From positions 1 to 52,043 of the forward strand of contig JAIQFG010000024.1 of NCBI GenBank assembly GCA_020073375.1: DNA of 52,043 nt, in the 5' to 3' direction. The position numbers and the translations under genes were made by a program. Below are positions 8,883 through 16,172 of the stretch, piece by piece; position 1 is the stretch's first letter, and every line of letters starts with the position of its first letter. Under the pieces are notes generated by a model that did not search any database, was not told the origin of the DNA, and saw only the letters and a program-made list of their open reading frames with translations. This DNA comes from Terriglobia bacterium (GTDB lineage: Bacteria; Acidobacteriota; Terriglobia; Acidiferrales; UBA7541).

Positions 8883-9632
8883 TTGCCCAAAAAACGCAAA
8901 CGCGAGATTCTGAATTTCGCTCCTGAGATGTCCAATGTCCTCAAGTCCTACGTTTACGTCTACGTGGATCCGCGCAATGATGAGCCCTTCTACGTTGGAA
9001 AGGGCAAGGGAAATCGATCCTTTGCTCATCTTAGTGAACGAAACAGATTGAAGAAAGTGGCTAGGATCGGCGCGATCCTGAAGTCTGGGGCGCAACCCAA
9101 AATAGATATACTCCGGTATGGGATGACAAGCAGTGAAGCTTCGCTTGTTGAAGCAGCAGTAATTGACCTGTTGGGTCTTTCAAATCTGACAAACGCAGTA
9201 AGAGGAAATCTTGGAGGCACTTTCGGTCGAATCTCTTCGCATGAGCTGATAACTATGCTGACGGCGAAACCAGCAAAGATCAAGCATGCAGCGATCCTTA
9301 TCATCATCAATCAGCTCTATCGAAGCGAAATGACTCCCGAAGAACTGTATGAGGCTACTCAGGGAATTTGGAAAATTGGACACAACCGAGAAAAAGCTGA
9401 ATTTGCCATGGCAGTCTATCAGGGGATAATTAGAGAGGTGTATCGAATCAAGAAATGGTTTCCCGCTGGCACGGTCAACTACAAGACACGTGACTCGAGA
9501 GGATTCAAGGGGTCCGGCAGGTGGGAGTTCGAGGGCGAGATTGCCTATGACATTCGCGATGAGTATGTAGGATCCTCCGTCCGCTATTTACTCCGAAAGA
9601 GTCAAAACCCCATAAGATATGTGAACGCTTAA
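8883..9632 (+). CDS. GIY-YIG domain protein (COG3680/LEM-3-like nuclease)
   Basis: About 249 residues. The N-terminal domain has YVYVYVDPRNDEPFYVGKGKGNR, the variant GIY-YIG pattern of the COG3680/LEM-3-like group (YVY and FYVGKG replace GIY and YIG), followed by SEASLVEAAVIDLL with the presumed metal-binding Glu. The C-terminal half is unrecognised. The base composition is clearly lower in GC than in thiI upstream, and the gene begins only 9 bases after the thiI stop, which suggests later insertion by transfer. The start is uncertain: TTG at 8883 gives the full frame, ATG at 8928 (MSNVLKSYVYV) keeps the whole domain, and neither has a good ribosome-binding site. Probably a single-domain endonuclease; substrate unknown. 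Confidence 0.8.
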   Translation: MPKKRKREILNFAPEMSNVLKSYVYVYVDPRNDEPFYVGKGKGNRSFAHLSERNRLKKVARIGAILKSGAQPKIDILRYGMTSSEASLVEAAVIDLLGLSNLTNAVRGNLGGTFGRISSHELITMLTAKPAKIKHAAILIIINQLYRSEMTPEELYEATQGIWKIGHNREKAEFAMAVYQGIIREVYRIKKWFPAGTVNYKTRDSRGFKGSGRWEFEGEIAYDIRDEYVGSSVRYLLRKSQNPIRYVNA

Positions 9633-9707
9633 CGACGGGATGATTTGGTTCTCGGCTAATATTTCGATTTCCGTCAGCATGATATGTCCGGACCTGCTTA
9701 TCGTGAT

Positions 9708-10142
9708 CTAAAAGGCAGCCCCCAGCCACTTGACCGGAAAACGAGCGGCGAGGGAGTTGGCCAAGCTTTCATCGGCGGTGATCAGTTGGGACTTGGTCTG
9801 CACGGCAAGAGCGACGTACAAACTGTCGTAAACACTTCGTCCGTGATCAGCCGCGATTTGAAATGCCTTGTCCACCAATTTCAGCGAGGGAACTGTGGCG
9901 AACTCGCGCTGGGTCAGCAGCAGAAGTGCTCGATCCCCGGAGTCTCGTGGAATTCGGCCACTGCGAACCGCCTTCCAAATTGCGCTGGCAACTTCCGTGT
10001 AAAACAGGTCGGGAACCACGAATTGAAGTTCGTTCTTCTCGTATTTATTGCGTAGCGCGATGGCCCGGTCCGTCAACTCCCCCCTATCTTCCTGCAGGTA
10101 CCATTTTACCGCGACGCTCGCATCAACGACGACAAGGCTCAC
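9708..10142 (-). CDS. VapC-type PIN-domain toxin (ribonuclease)
   Basis: A 144-residue PIN-domain protein. The acidic active-site residues are in place: Asp7 (VVVDASVAVKW), Glu50 (TEVASAIW), Asp106 (YDSLYVALA) and Asp124 (TADESLAN). The family are Mg-dependent RNases that cut tRNA or rRNA when freed from their antitoxin. The gene overlaps the upstream antitoxin gene by four bases (ATGA), the usual translational coupling of such pairs. All four residues are intact, so it is probably active. The target RNA is unknown. Confidence 0.92.
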   Translation of the reverse strand: MSLVVVDASVAVKWYLQEDRGELTDRAIALRNKYEKNELQFVVPDLFYTEVASAIWKAVRSGRIPRDSGDRALLLLTQREFATVPSLKLVDKAFQIAADHGRSVYDSLYVALAVQTKSQLITADESLANSLAARFPVKWLGAAF

Positions 10143-10390
10143 CGCTCCCGATCCTCGCGAATCATTTCCTCGGCGGAGGGGAATGACCGGCCAGGTGCGG
10201 TTTGCTGGTTGCGCAACTGATCGAGTTTAAGCACCCACTCATGCCGCGCTTTCAACTCCTGCGCGGTAGGGATGTTTTCCTCGAGCAGGGCCAGAACTTC
10301 GGCCGCGATTGAGCGTCGGCGGGCCTTGGCACGGCTGCGGAGCGCTTCGTAAAGATCGTCGGGGATGTTTTCGACGTATAGGGTTGCCAT
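10139..10390 (-). CDS. FitA/VapB-type antitoxin (ribbon-helix-helix)
   Basis: An 83-residue protein. The N-terminal MATLYVENIPDDLYEALRSRAKARRRSIAAEVLALLEE is a ribbon-helix-helix DNA-binding domain of the FitA/plasmid-stability group. The C-terminal tail (WVLKLDQLRNQQT...FPSAEEMIRED) should wrap around and block the PIN toxin. The start at 10390 has AGGAG seven bases upstream. A palindrome over the start codon (10387-10405) and a sigma-70-type promoter just upstream fit autorepression by the toxin-antitoxin complex. It is the first gene of the pair. Confidence 0.92.
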   Translation of the reverse strand: MATLYVENIPDDLYEALRSRAKARRRSIAAEVLALLEENIPTAQELKARHEWVLKLDQLRNQQTAPGRSFPSAEEMIREDRER

Positions 10391-10405
10391 AGGGAACTCC
10401 TATGG
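10387..10405. promoter_or_regulatory. Palindromic operator over the antitoxin start codon
   Basis: CCATAGG-GAACT-CCTATGG is a perfect 7-bp inverted repeat with a 5-base centre. It overlaps the ATG and the AGGAG ribosome-binding site of the antitoxin gene. It is a plausible site for autorepression, or an RNA hairpin that hides the ribosome-binding site. Confidence 0.5.
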
Positions 10406-10407
10406 AA

Positions 10408-10436
10408 AGCATATGGCAAACCTTGGAGTTTGGCAA
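10408..10436 (-). promoter_or_regulatory. Sigma-70 promoter of the toxin-antitoxin operon
   Basis: On the minus strand, TTGCCA (10431-10436) and TATGCT (10408-10413) are separated by 17 bases. This places transcription start close to the palindrome at the antitoxin start. Confidence 0.5.
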
Positions 10437-10464
10437 AAGGGTAGTATGTGGTTTCGGCGGTAGA

Positions 10465-10483
10465 GGCACGGCATTGCCGTGCC
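10465..10483. repeat. Short perfect palindrome
   Basis: GGCACGGCA-T-TGCCGTGCC lies in the space between the FadL-type gene and the antitoxin gene. It could be part of a terminator or an intergenic repeat. No T-run follows. Confidence 0.4.
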
Positions 10484-10509
10484 CCTTCAACCCACCTGCA
10501 AGCCTTGGT

Positions 10510-10560
10510 TTCACAAGCAGTTGCGCCCCCAGTGGGTGATGGGCGCAAGCCGCTTGTGAA
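10510..10560. terminator. Long inverted repeat downstream of the FadL-type gene
   Basis: The arms TTCACAAGC-AGTTGCGCCC and GGGCGCAAGCCGCTTGTGAA (about 17 of 20 paired) enclose about 12 bases. It lies just past the stop of the outer-membrane-protein gene at 10570. No clear T-run follows on the minus strand, so it may be a REP-type element that protects the mRNA end rather than a classic terminator. Confidence 0.4.
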
Positions 10561-10569
10561 CAGCGCGGC

Positions 10570-11892
10570 TTAGAACTGGAACGAATACCCGAGCGAGAGG
10601 GACTGCAGTCCGAGGCGCACGGAGCTGTTGTTATATTCGGAGAAGAGCAGGTTGCTCTGCTGCACCTGCTGCTGCGAGGTGGGATCGAACGCGTAGCCAA
10701 TGTCGAAGCGCGAGCGGCCCATGTGGTAGGCGAAGCCGGTGGAGATCTGGTTGGTCATGATCGCCGAGGTCATGGGCGTGAGCGTGCCGTCGGGGACGGG
10801 GCTGTTGCCGTGGGCGTAGCCGAAGCGGATCGAGGTGCTTTCGGTCAGCAGGCGTTCGACGCCGCCGTGGAACGAGTATTGATCTTTCCAGTTCAGCGGC
10901 ACGCCGTCGACCAGGGTCGAGGAGCCCGCCACGGCGTTGATCGTGGCGTTGGTGCCGTTGGTCAGCGTGACCGGCAGATTAACGAAGGCGTTGCTCCAGT
11001 TTACCCAATCGGTCTGGAACACAAGCGTCCAGCGCGGATTGACGTGCCAGGCGAGGTTTCCGTTCGCCGATTGCGGCAGGATGTTTTTCACCGAGGCGTT
11101 ATAGGTGAATGTGGAGGGAGCGTTCGCGCCGAGCGCAGTGAACAGCGCGCTGGCATCGCCCGTCGCCAAACCGTTGGTGACGATCACGGTTTGCGACTTC
11201 CAGGCCACGCCCACGTCCAGTTTCTTGGTGGGTGCAAACATCGCGCCGACGCTCATGTTCCAGCCTGTGCCGTAGGTATGCAGATCGAGCAGGGTTTTTG
11301 CGCCCGCCAGCGTTGGCTGGCTCTGGAAAATATAGGGCGCATGCAAAGTGTTCGAGTTGTAGTCCGCGCCGGCGGTCACGCCGACCGAGAGCCTGTGGCT
11401 GATCGCGTAGCTTACGCCCACCATGGCGCGGCCCGCCAAAATCGCTGATTTATTTTCCTGCAAACCGTAGGTCACTCCGGCAAATCCCGGGGCGTCGACG
11501 TATTTCCAGTCCGAGACCGAGACCAGGTCGGGAGCAAATCCCAGTCCGACACTGAAGCGTTTTCCGAGGGGCATGCCGAAGGCGCCGTATGGGATTACGC
11601 CCGGCGACGTGGTCATGGGCGAGTTGGTGTTGGCGGAATTGGTGAACGAGCCGCGCGCAAAAATGGCGGACATGCTCAGGTCCAGCGTCGGGCTGCTGAG
11701 GTACGTCAATCCCGCCGGGTTGGTGGAGAGAGCGCCGATGGCGTCCGTAGACGACGGAACATAGACGCCCGCGAGGCCCAGTGAGCGCGTGCTCGCCGAA
11801 CTCCAGTAAAAATCCTGCGCGGAGGCCGGAACGGCCAGGAAAATCGGGGACAGAATGACTGCGAACAACAATAAATTCCTGCGGAAATTCAT
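10570..11892 (-). CDS. FadL/OmpP1/TodX-family outer-membrane transport protein
   Basis: A 440-residue beta-barrel protein. A Sec signal peptide (MNFRRNLLLFAVILSPIFLA ending at PASAQ) is followed by the family N-terminus DFYWSSASTRSLGLAGVYVPSSTDAIGALSTNPAGL with its NPAGL motif. Repeated amphipathic strands follow, and the protein ends in SLGYSFQF with the C-terminal Phe used for barrel insertion. The family carries long-chain fatty acids and other hydrophobic compounds across the outer membrane, so the cell is diderm. It lies 24 bases downstream of the HD-GYP-like gene on the same strand and could share its transcript. An acyl-CoA synthetase lies at 14.4 kb, which fits fatty-acid use but is only context. 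Confidence 0.92.
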   Translation of the reverse strand: MNFRRNLLLFAVILSPIFLAVPASAQDFYWSSASTRSLGLAGVYVPSSTDAIGALSTNPAGLTYLSSPTLDLSMSAIFARGSFTNSANTNSPMTTSPGVIPYGAFGMPLGKRFSVGLGFAPDLVSVSDWKYVDAPGFAGVTYGLQENKSAILAGRAMVGVSYAISHRLSVGVTAGADYNSNTLHAPYIFQSQPTLAGAKTLLDLHTYGTGWNMSVGAMFAPTKKLDVGVAWKSQTVIVTNGLATGDASALFTALGANAPSTFTYNASVKNILPQSANGNLAWHVNPRWTLVFQTDWVNWSNAFVNLPVTLTNGTNATINAVAGSSTLVDGVPLNWKDQYSFHGGVERLLTESTSIRFGYAHGNSPVPDGTLTPMTSAIMTNQISTGFAYHMGRSRFDIGYAFDPTSQQQVQQSNLLFSEYNNSSVRLGLQSLSLGYSFQF

Positions 11893-11915
11893 TGTCTTTC
11901 TTCTCCTTAGTTGAT

Positions 11916-13415
11916 TTAAGTTGCGAATGAAATTTCTGGTTCAACAAACGCGATCGGCTCGGAATTCGTCTTGGAGGCGATGAGCGCCTCGACGCATGGC
12001 AGGTCGAGGGCTCGGGGCGCATCCTCTCGCAACATCTGAAACACTTTTTCTAGTGGAATTCCGTCTCGGTAAGGCCGTTTGGCGTGCAGCGCATCGAAAA
12101 TATCCGCCACCGCCAGGATTCGTGCGAAGCGGGAAAGCTGGTCGGATCCCCAGCCGCGCCAGTAGCCCGAGCCGTCCAGTTTTTCGTGATGCGCGGCGGC
12201 ATCCTGGCTGAGTCGCTCAAAGCCTGGAATCTTCTTCAAGATTTCCAGCGTGTAGTAAGGATGATTCTTGATTACGGTCCATTCCTCATTCGTCGGTTTG
12301 CCGGGTTTCTCCAGGATGGAGTTGGGAACGCTCAATTTGCCGATGTCGTGCAGGAGCGCCGCTCGGCGCAGCATCTTCAGGCTCTTGGCGTTCATGCCGA
12401 ACCATTGGCCGATTTCCACGGCGGCGTCGGCAACTCCCGAGGAATGCCGGTAGGTGAATGGCGATTTGGCGTCGATCACTTCGGCGAACGCAATGCAGAT
12501 CTTGTCAATCGAATCCTCATTGGCCGTAATCCGGCGGTGTTCCGGTTCCAGCGAGGCCACATTTCCGAGCAGATCTTTCTGGTCCAGGCTGTTCCAAAGA
12601 GCTCCCGATTTGGCCAGGGAAGCGGCAGCTTTCACCAGTTCGGGATCAAACCACCTGCCGCTGCGCTTTTGCACCGCTTCCAGGGCAGCTTCTGGTCCGC
12701 GAGCAGCCAGAAAAACATCCAGCGTCTGGGCGAGGTTCGCGATTCTGGAGAAAACGGGAATTTCCTGCTTGCGCAGCCCATCGGGATAGCCGCGCCCATT
12801 CCAATGTTCGTCCAGGTTGTAAATGCCCGCGGAAACCGAGTCGGAAAATCCAAGCTGCTTGGCGATGTACGATCCGCGTTCACAGCGAATCTTCACCAGT
12901 GTGCAGGAATCCTGTTGTTGCGTGGCCGCCACCTGAAAGAGCCTTTGCATGCGCTGCAGGAACGGCATCCCGGTGGCAACGTGCGTCAGCGCGTAGTGCA
13001 GGCTTTCCCAACCCACGCGCGTCCAGTCCGTGGTTTTCACGTCACCCTTCGCCCGGATTTCATCCGCGTTCAGGATGTGAAAAAGGCGGGAGGCATTGCT
13101 GCTGCATCCCGCGTCTTTCAGCAACAGCGCGTAGTAGAGGTCGGCTTGCTCCTGCGCGCTCATGCCCACTTGCTGCGCCAGGCGCATCCCGATCATGCAG
13201 GTGCGGACCGAATGGCCCATGGGCTGGCCCTCGGTCAGATCGAGGGCGTAGGAAAGCGCGGAAATGATCTCGGAAAGTCGAATCGAGGAGGGCAGCTGAT
13301 CGCGTTGCTGGCCAGGCAGCATTCTTGAATTCGGGTCGTTAGCGTCTAAGCGTGTCATTGCGCCTCCTGCGGATTGCGCAGCATCCAGGAAAGCCATGGT
13401 TCCAGCGTGGAACAT
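11916..13415 (-). CDS. HD-GYP-like two-HD-domain protein (putative cyclic-di-GMP phosphodiesterase)
   Basis: A 499-residue cytoplasmic protein with two HD-type halves. The first (about residues 65-220) begins GHSVRTCMIGMRLA and has the degenerate metal site LLLKDAGC. The second (about 325-475) has HRHSSG-type lead-in, LLHDIGK (His356-Asp357), KNHP, HHEKLDGSGYW (409-419) and the following ADIFDALHAKRPYRDG. HD-GYP proteins hydrolyse cyclic di-GMP. Here the GYP tripeptide reads GYW while the metal-binding His/Asp residues remain, so activity is plausible but not certain. No receiver or other sensory domain is seen. The start at 13415 is moderately supported (GGGAAAG nearby); an ATG at 13397 is possible. 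Confidence 0.85.
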   Translation of the reverse strand: MFHAGTMAFLDAAQSAGGAMTRLDANDPNSRMLPGQQRDQLPSSIRLSEIISALSYALDLTEGQPMGHSVRTCMIGMRLAQQVGMSAQEQADLYYALLLKDAGCSSNASRLFHILNADEIRAKGDVKTTDWTRVGWESLHYALTHVATGMPFLQRMQRLFQVAATQQQDSCTLVKIRCERGSYIAKQLGFSDSVSAGIYNLDEHWNGRGYPDGLRKQEIPVFSRIANLAQTLDVFLAARGPEAALEAVQKRSGRWFDPELVKAAASLAKSGALWNSLDQKDLLGNVASLEPEHRRITANEDSIDKICIAFAEVIDAKSPFTYRHSSGVADAAVEIGQWFGMNAKSLKMLRRAALLHDIGKLSVPNSILEKPGKPTNEEWTVIKNHPYYTLEILKKIPGFERLSQDAAAHHEKLDGSGYWRGWGSDQLSRFARILAVADIFDALHAKRPYRDGIPLEKVFQMLREDAPRALDLPCVEALIASKTNSEPIAFVEPEISFAT

Positions 13416-13623
13416 GGATCTTTCCCGTTTATAAAGTGTACGGAATAGGAACGGGCAGACCTATGGGACGAGGGTTATTCGGTGAAGGATAGAAGTGCTA
13501 GCGGTAAGATTATGAAAACACGCAGCTTAACGTATTACCAGATTGGCCCACTGGGAAATTTCACATTCCGTGCATCACCGGCCAGGAATGCGATTACGCG
13601 CAAATGTAGGCTCGGACCAGAAC

Positions 13624-13655
13624 AAAAAAGGGGAGACTGCCGAGGCAGGCTCCCC
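13624..13655 (-). terminator. Rho-independent terminator of the RRM gene
   Basis: Read on the minus strand, a GGGGAG-CCTGCC-TCG-GGCAG-CTCCCC stem (13630-13655; key arms GGGGAG and CTCCCC) is followed at once by TTTTTT (13629-13624). It lies 36 bases past the stop of the RRM gene. Confidence 0.85.
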
Positions 13656-13690
13656 TTCTCAGATTTCAAAGTTTGAACGGAATGGGAAAG

Positions 13691-14134
13691 CTACCAGCGC
13701 CCGCCGCCGCGATCCCCGCGATCACCACGGTCGCGGCCACCACCGCCGCCGCGTCCGCCACCACCGCCCGGACGGCCACCGCCGCCTCCGGGTCGGCCAC
13801 CACCGCCACCACCGCCGTAACCGCCACGACCGCCGCCGCCACCGCCGCCGCCTCCGGGCCGGCCACCACCGCCACCACCGCCTTCGCGGGGCGGACGCGC
13901 TTCGTTCACGACGATGTTTCGGCCATTGAAATCGTGGCCATTCAATCCTTGCACGGCGCGGTCGGCTTCTTCGTCGTTGTTAATCTCAACGAACCCGAAC
14001 CCGCGCGGTTGACCCGAGAAACGGTCGCGCACCAGCGTGACATTTGCCGCGGTGACTCCCGTCTGCGTGAATAATGCGCTGACCTGCTCTTCCGTGGCCG
14101 AAAATGGAAGATTGCCGACGTAAAGTTTCTTCAA
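13691..14134 (-). CDS. RNA-recognition-motif protein with glycine-rich tail
   Basis: A 147-residue RNA-binding protein. One RRM domain (residues 1-80) has RNP2 KLYVGNLPF and RNP1 RGFGFVEI. It is followed by a Gly/Arg-rich tail of GGGGG, GRPGGG and RGG-like repeats (about 82-147). Such single-RRM proteins are widespread in cyanobacteria and other groups; the cyanobacterial ones are cold-induced and bind mRNA. The start is TTG at 14134, chosen because AAGGAG lies eight bases upstream and RNP2 follows directly; the open frame continues upstream without family similarity. It has its own terminator, so it is probably a single-gene transcript with a long leader. The GGC/GGT-rich tail makes the DNA highly repetitive. 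Confidence 0.92.
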   Translation of the reverse strand: MKKLYVGNLPFSATEEQVSALFTQTGVTAANVTLVRDRFSGQPRGFGFVEINNDEEADRAVQGLNGHDFNGRNIVVNEARPPREGGGGGGGRPGGGGGGGGGRGGYGGGGGGGRPGGGGGRPGGGGGRGGGGGRDRGDRGDRGGGRW

Positions 14135-14412
14135 CGAGATACTCCTTCTGGCCGCGGCGCAACCCAACCACGGAACCGGGAACTGAATAGGGCAGATCAA
14201 GATCGGGAGCCGCGGGCCGAAGCCCGGGCCAGTCCGGCAAGAGACGCGTTTCAGTTCCGGGCGAATCTTCCTCTAAATTTGTACGTGCGTCAACAAAAAG
14301 AAAGTCGTTTAACTAACTATATAATGCCCTGGAAGCAGCGAGACGCGCGCCTGCCGCGACCTGCGAAATCAAGAGCGATTGATGGTAGGATGCACCCCGC
14401 CAAACACGGGAG

Positions 14413-16041
14413 ATGCCTTCGATGCGCGGCTTGATGATGGATTTTCCACTGACGGTTCCGGCGCTGCTGGAACGCGCCGGCGAAATTTTTGGGAAGGTTG
14501 AAATCGTAACGCGGCGCCCGGATCGCTCTGTGGCCCGAACCACCTGGGGCGACGTATACCGGCGTTCCAGGAGGCTCGCAAGCGCCCTCACCGGACTGGG
14601 CCTGAAGCGCGGAGACCGCGTGGCCACGCTGCTGTGGAATCAATCCGAGCACGTGGAGGCGTACTTCGGAGTTCCCGTGGCAGGGGGGGTGCTGCACACG
14701 CTGAATCTGCGGCTGCATCCGGACGAAATCACGTTCATTGCCAACCACGCGGAAGATCGATTCCTGATCGTTGACGACGTTCTGCTGCCCGTATACGAAA
14801 AATTTCGCGACCGGGCAAAGTTCGAGCGCGTGATCGTCGTGCCCTTTGGCGGTGGCGCAATCCCGGCGGGCTGCGTGGGCTATGAGGAGTTGCTATCGCA
14901 AACAAGCGATGAATTCACGTACCCGCAGCTTGACGAAAACGAAGCCGCGGCAATGTGCTACACATCCGGCACCACGGGCCGGTCGAAGGGCGTTGTGTAT
15001 TCGCATCGCGCGCTGGCGCTGCATTCCATGCATTGCTGCGGAGTAGATTCCTTCGGGCTTTCGATGAGCGATACGATCATGCCGGTCACGTCCTTGTTTC
15101 ACGCGAACGGGTGGGGAATCCCCTTCAGCGCGGCTATGGCCGGAGCAAAGATCGTGCTGCCCGGCCCGTTTGCCGACGCTGAGGGCTTGCTCGACCTGAT
15201 GGTGCAGGAACGCGTGACGATCACCACCGGCGTGCCGACGATCTGGTTCGGCGCACTGGAAGCGCTCGACAAATCTCCCGGACGCTGGAAATTTGATTGG
15301 CCGGTGCGAATGATCCTGGGAGGCGCGCCGACATCGGAAGCGCTGATGCGCGGATTCGACCGGCACGGCATTACCGTCAACTGCTCCTGGGGCATGACGG
15401 AAACGACGCCAGTGGCGACTACCGCGCACCTGCGGCCCTACATGAACGCATGGAGCGACGAAGAAAAATACGCGCAGCGATTGAAACCCGGCATCCCCGC
15501 GGCGTTCGTGGAAGCGCGCATCATGCGCGCGGACGGCACCAAGGCGCCGCATGACGGCGCCAGCATCGGCGAAATCGAGGTCCGCGGACCGTGGGTGGCC
15601 GCCGCCTACTACCGCATGCCGGAAGAGGCGCAGAAGTGGTCGCCCGACGGCTGGCTGCGCACCGGCGACATGGGCCACATCGACGAGCACGGCTACATGA
15701 AGCTGGTAGACCGCAGCAAGGACTTGATCAAATCCGGCGGCGAATGGATCAGTTCCGTGGATCTGGAAAATGCGCTCATGGGGCATCCCTCGGTGAAGGA
15801 AGCCGCCGTGATCGGCGTACCGCACCCGAAATGGCAGGAGCGCCCGCTCGCCGTGGTGGTTCTGAACGAGGGAGCGAAAGCGGACCCGGCGGAATTGCGC
15901 GAATTTCTGGCCGCAAAATTCGCCAAGTGGCAATTGCCCGACGGATTCGTCTACGCCCGGGAAATTCCGCGCACATCGGTGGGAAAATTCCGCAAAATGG
16001 CGCTGCGCGAGCAGTTTGTAGATTGGAAATGGGAGAGTTGA
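14413..16041 (+). CDS. Fatty-acyl-CoA synthetase (AMP-forming)
   Basis: A 542-residue member of the acyl-adenylating enzyme superfamily, of the medium/long-chain fatty-acyl-CoA ligase type. Motifs: the P-loop CYTSGTTGRSKGVVYSHRA (from residue 182), the WGMTETTP adenine-binding motif (near 325), DGWLRTGD (near 415), the hinge DRSKDLIKSGGEWIS, and the catalytic Lys in RTSVGKFRK (near 529). It activates a carboxylic acid with ATP to an acyl-adenylate and then to acyl-CoA. The start may instead be the Met at position 4 (MRGLMMDFPL). A perfect TATAAT (14320-14325) lies upstream, but without a good -35 box. It stands alone and converges with the arginine operon. Confidence 0.93.
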   Translation: MPSMRGLMMDFPLTVPALLERAGEIFGKVEIVTRRPDRSVARTTWGDVYRRSRRLASALTGLGLKRGDRVATLLWNQSEHVEAYFGVPVAGGVLHTLNLRLHPDEITFIANHAEDRFLIVDDVLLPVYEKFRDRAKFERVIVVPFGGGAIPAGCVGYEELLSQTSDEFTYPQLDENEAAAMCYTSGTTGRSKGVVYSHRALALHSMHCCGVDSFGLSMSDTIMPVTSLFHANGWGIPFSAAMAGAKIVLPGPFADAEGLLDLMVQERVTITTGVPTIWFGALEALDKSPGRWKFDWPVRMILGGAPTSEALMRGFDRHGITVNCSWGMTETTPVATTAHLRPYMNAWSDEEKYAQRLKPGIPAAFVEARIMRADGTKAPHDGASIGEIEVRGPWVAAAYYRMPEEAQKWSPDGWLRTGDMGHIDEHGYMKLVDRSKDLIKSGGEWISSVDLENALMGHPSVKEAAVIGVPHPKWQERPLAVVVLNEGAKADPAELREFLAAKFAKWQLPDGFVYAREIPRTSVGKFRKMALREQFVDWKWES

Positions 16042-16080
16042 TTGGAACAGTTTAAAATCAAACGGAAGCTTCCGCGAAGG

Positions 16081-16163
16081 TTTCGTAGCGCCGGCGTCTC
16101 GCCGGCTCTTTTCGCCCTTCCGAAAACCGGAAAAACTGCCGGCGGGACGCCGGCGCTACGAAA
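16081..16163. repeat. Inverted-repeat element (REP-like, family B) between convergent genes
   Basis: The arms TTTCGTAGCGCCGGCG and CGCCGGCGCTACGAAA are perfect at the tips. Inside them are the mirrored segments TCTCGCCGGC and GCCGGCGGGA, with about 37 unique bases between. It sits between the convergent ends of the acyl-CoA synthetase gene and argJ, where it may stop transcription from both sides. A degenerate relative lies at 105-183. Confidence 0.75.
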
Positions 16164-16172
16164 ACCAATAGC

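Noticed and set aside
12084..13328. Long plus-strand frame opposite the HD-GYP-like gene
   Set aside because: Shadow frame of the annotated gene; no protein family pattern.
13673..14074. Ala/Thr-rich plus-strand frame opposite the RRM gene
   Set aside because: Complement of the Gly-codon repeat tail; not a protein.
14270..14325. Full sigma-70 promoter for the acyl-CoA synthetase
   Set aside because: A perfect TATAAT is present, but no -35 box at a usual distance, so only the -10 is mentioned.
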